Under the pieces are notes generated by a model. It was given only the letters and a program-made list of their open reading frames with translations. It did not search any database and was not told the DNA's origin. A stretch of 46,513 bases of DNA from Clostridia bacterium (GTDB lineage Bacteria > Bacillota > Clostridia > UBA1381 > UBA9506): positions 1 to 46,513 of the forward strand of contig JAFYVH010000012.1 in the NCBI GenBank assembly GCA_017549205.1, written 5' to 3'. Of the stretch, positions 45,012 to 46,513 are shown in pieces (positions within the stretch are counted from its first letter, which is position 1; each line of letters opens with the position of its first letter). Position numbers and translations under genes: made by a program.

Positions 45012-45080
45012 GATGTGCTCCGTTATCTTTCTCAAGATGCAGTTTATTGCAACCCGATGTATTTTCTTTGATTCAGTTTT

Positions 45081-45109
45081 ATTATAACAACATTTTTGTT
45101 TAAGGTAAA
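45081..45109 (-). promoter_or_regulatory. Sigma-A promoter of rodA
   Basis: In the minus sense, TTTACC (45109-45104), a 17-bp spacer and TATAAT (45086-45081) with a TG extension. Confidence 0.7.
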
Positions 45110-45149
45110 GATATTTTTATTTTTTTATATAAAAAAATAAAAATATGTA

Positions 45150-45178
45150 TGGACTTTGTTTTAGAAGTGTGATAAAAT
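45150..45178 (+). promoter_or_regulatory. Promoter of the araC-type gene at 45222
   Basis: TGGACT (45150-45155), a 17-bp spacer and TAAAAT (45173-45178) with a TG extension, 44 bp before the start. Confidence 0.55.
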
Positions 45179-45221
45179 AATATAGAAAACAAATTCCATG
45201 TAAAAGAGGAGAGGAAGAGGC

Positions 45222-46127
45222 ATGACAGAGGGACAGCTTCCTAAAGCCTGGAATGATTTAATAGAAAAATTGAATTACATGCCGGCTGTGGTTAAGGCGA
45301 TTGAGAAAATCCATGATACCAGCTGGAGCGCGACGCTGGGCAAACATGATTACTATGAAATGGTTTACATCAAAAAAGGAACGGCAACCTTTGTGATTGA
45401 TGGCATTGATGTGCAGGTGGTTCCTAATTCTGTGGTAATCATAAAACCCCAAAAGTCTCATAAATTCATTGTCAGCACCGAAAATTGCGAGTTGATTGTG
45501 TTGCATTTTCAGCTCAAAGGAAAAAAAGACTCTGGTGGCAGCCATGCTTCTTTAAATGACTTTATGGACTATATTGAAGATGAGTCCACCGGTGCATATC
45601 TTTATTTAAAGCTGAACAAGAAAAATGACATTGTTTATGTTATGAACCGGATTTTGCGGGAACGACTTAAGTTTCAGGTTTGGGGAGATTTTTTAAGTTG
45701 TCTTTTGATTATGGAGCTGTTTGTTCTTTTATCCCGTGCCTTAAAGCAAGAGTGGGAGCAAAGTGCCAAAAACCGTAACCTAAAGCTTCATGAGCTTTTA
45801 AACATTGCTAAAGAATATATTGATAATAACTATGCTAAGGAACTGACTCTGTCGCAGGTGGCAAAATATATTTATCTTTCTGATAGTTATTTTGCCCATT
45901 CTTTTAAGGACAAATTTGGAATCAGCCCTAAATGCTATATTTTAAAAATAAGGGTTTTAGAGGCAAAGTCACTTCTTGCAAATACGGACTTACGCATTGC
46001 CGATGTGGCCCGCTCCGTTGGATTTTCCAGTCAGCAGCGGTTTAATGATATTTTCAGAAAATACACACAAATGACACCCCTGCGGTATCGGCAAAAGAAA
46101 AAGCAGGAACGGATGAATATGGAATAA
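45222..46127 (+). CDS. AraC-family transcriptional regulator
   Basis: A 301-residue regulator. An N-terminal cupin domain (about 30-105: HDYYEMVYIKKGTATFVIDG, then VVPNSVVIIKPQKSHKF) is joined through a helical linker to a complete AraC double HTH (about 195-295: LTLSQVAKYIYLSDSYFAHSFKDKFGISPKCYI, then IADVARSVGFSSQQRFNDIFRKYTQMTPLRYRQ). It is the intact counterpart of the broken araC gene at 4547-5214, though not its close copy. AGAGGAGAGG precedes ATG 45222. It is divergent from rodA and convergent with the permease gene; its targets are unknown. Confidence 0.92.
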   Translation: MTEGQLPKAWNDLIEKLNYMPAVVKAIEKIHDTSWSATLGKHDYYEMVYIKKGTATFVIDGIDVQVVPNSVVIIKPQKSHKFIVSTENCELIVLHFQLKGKKDSGGSHASLNDFMDYIEDESTGAYLYLKLNKKNDIVYVMNRILRERLKFQVWGDFLSCLLIMELFVLLSRALKQEWEQSAKNRNLKLHELLNIAKEYIDNNYAKELTLSQVAKYIYLSDSYFAHSFKDKFGISPKCYILKIRVLEAKSLLANTDLRIADVARSVGFSSQQRFNDIFRKYTQMTPLRYRQKKKQERMNME

Positions 46128-46137
46128 TGCAAAATTA

Positions 46138-46175
46138 AAAGGGCGCTGCAATTTTGAATTGCAGCGCCCTTTGTT
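46138..46175. terminator. Bidirectional terminator (araC-type gene / permease)
   Basis: A 16-bp perfect stem (46138-46153 / 46157-46172) with a 3-nt loop, preceded by aaaa and ending in ttt, lies between convergent genes. Confidence 0.88.
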
Positions 46176-46186
46176 ATTGTGATTTA

Positions 46187-46513
46187 TTATTCAGCTTTCT
46201 TGGAAAGAATCAGGTTTGTGATGATACCCAAAATCAAAGCACAAGCAATGGCGGTGATGGTTACTTTGCCAAAGTTAAGAGTGAGACCACCGATGCCGGC
46301 GATTAAGATAACGCTGACAACAAAGAGGTTTTTGTTGTCGTCTAAGTCAACATGTTTAAACATTCTCAAACCACTTACAGCAATAAAGCCATAAAGAGCC
46401 ATGCAAACACCACCCATTACGCAGGAAGGAATGGAATTAACAAAGGCTACAAAAGGTGCAATGAAAGCAACTAAGATTGCGCCGATAGCAGCTGTGATGA
46501 TGGTCACAACAGA
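46187..46513 (-). CDS. Uracil/xanthine permease, C-terminal part (cut by window)
   Basis: The last 108 or so residues of a nucleobase:cation symporter-2 family membrane protein. It contains FVAFVNSIPSCVMGGVCMALYGFIAVSGLRMF (close to the family PxxVxGG...G pattern of the late transmembrane segments), then NLFVVSVILIAGIGGL and a final helix ending in LSKKAE. The pattern fits UraA/PyrP-type uracil permeases better than xanthine permeases, but the substrate-binding segments lie outside the window. The 5' part continues past 46513. Confidence 0.88.
   Translation of the reverse strand, partial: SVVTIITAAIGAILVAFIAPFVAFVNSIPSCVMGGVCMALYGFIAVSGLRMFKHVDLDDNKNLFVVSVILIAGIGGLTLNFGKVTITAIACALILGIITNLILSKKAE

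Noticed and set aside
1..46513. CRISPR array, complete insertion sequence or chromosomal origin
   Set aside because: No regularly spaced repeats, DDE or tyrosine transposase genes, or dnaA-box clusters were seen on either strand.

Overview
The window looks like chromosome from a low-GC, endospore-forming, anaerobic member of the Clostridia. Evidence: a spoIIR gene, a SleB-type cell-wall hydrolase, HPr kinase, a membrane pyrophosphatase, sigma-A promoters with TG-extended -10 boxes, AGGAGG-type ribosome sites, and the rpoB-rpoC-L7Ae-rpsL-rpsG-fusA-tuf block. I cannot name a genus.

Layout. 1-223: end of an rRNA operon (5S) and tRNA-Asn. 321-5214: an accessory region holding the 3' remnant of an SLH surface-protein gene, a phage-type lysogeny module (Cro-like HTH, S24/CI-like repressor, large serine recombinase) and a 3'-truncated araC-type gene. 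Both flanking host genes are broken at the module, in the same orientation. The simplest reading is a prophage that entered araC through its integrase end and later lost its lytic genes, its other attachment site and adjoining host DNA as far as the SLH gene. 5457-16444: metabolic genes, mostly single and each with its own promoter and terminator (pgi, a FAD/Rieske oxidoreductase, aspA, hppA, araC, MATE, nagB, and a Cys-rich protein with a sigma-K-like promoter). 16641-19699: a lysine-riboswitch-controlled asd-dapA-dapB operon. 19771-20660: trmO and tRNA-Met. 20881-33251: the minus-strand translation/transcription block. 33565-35229: a ComEC-like hydrolase plus DUF3006 pair, convergent with spoIIR. 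35341-37323: argC-argB behind a palindrome resembling an ArgR box. 37501-46513: a SleB-like hydrolase, the hprK-PHP-murB operon, an ACT/UPF0210 pair, rdgB, tRNA-Arg, rodA, another araC-type regulator, and the C-terminus of a uracil/xanthine permease.

Most core genes are ordinary. The most unusual signal is the leader of the serine recombinase gene. It has an 18-codon upstream ORF whose Shine-Dalgarno sequence, an anti-Shine-Dalgarno arm, and the recombinase's own Shine-Dalgarno sequence form three mutually exclusive pairing elements, which resembles a translational attenuator or switch. Other points: a recombinase C-terminus that appears to be encoded by host DNA across the junction, a CI-type operator inside a strong promoter that now reads into a surface-protein fragment, and a long acidic low-complexity tail on RpoB.
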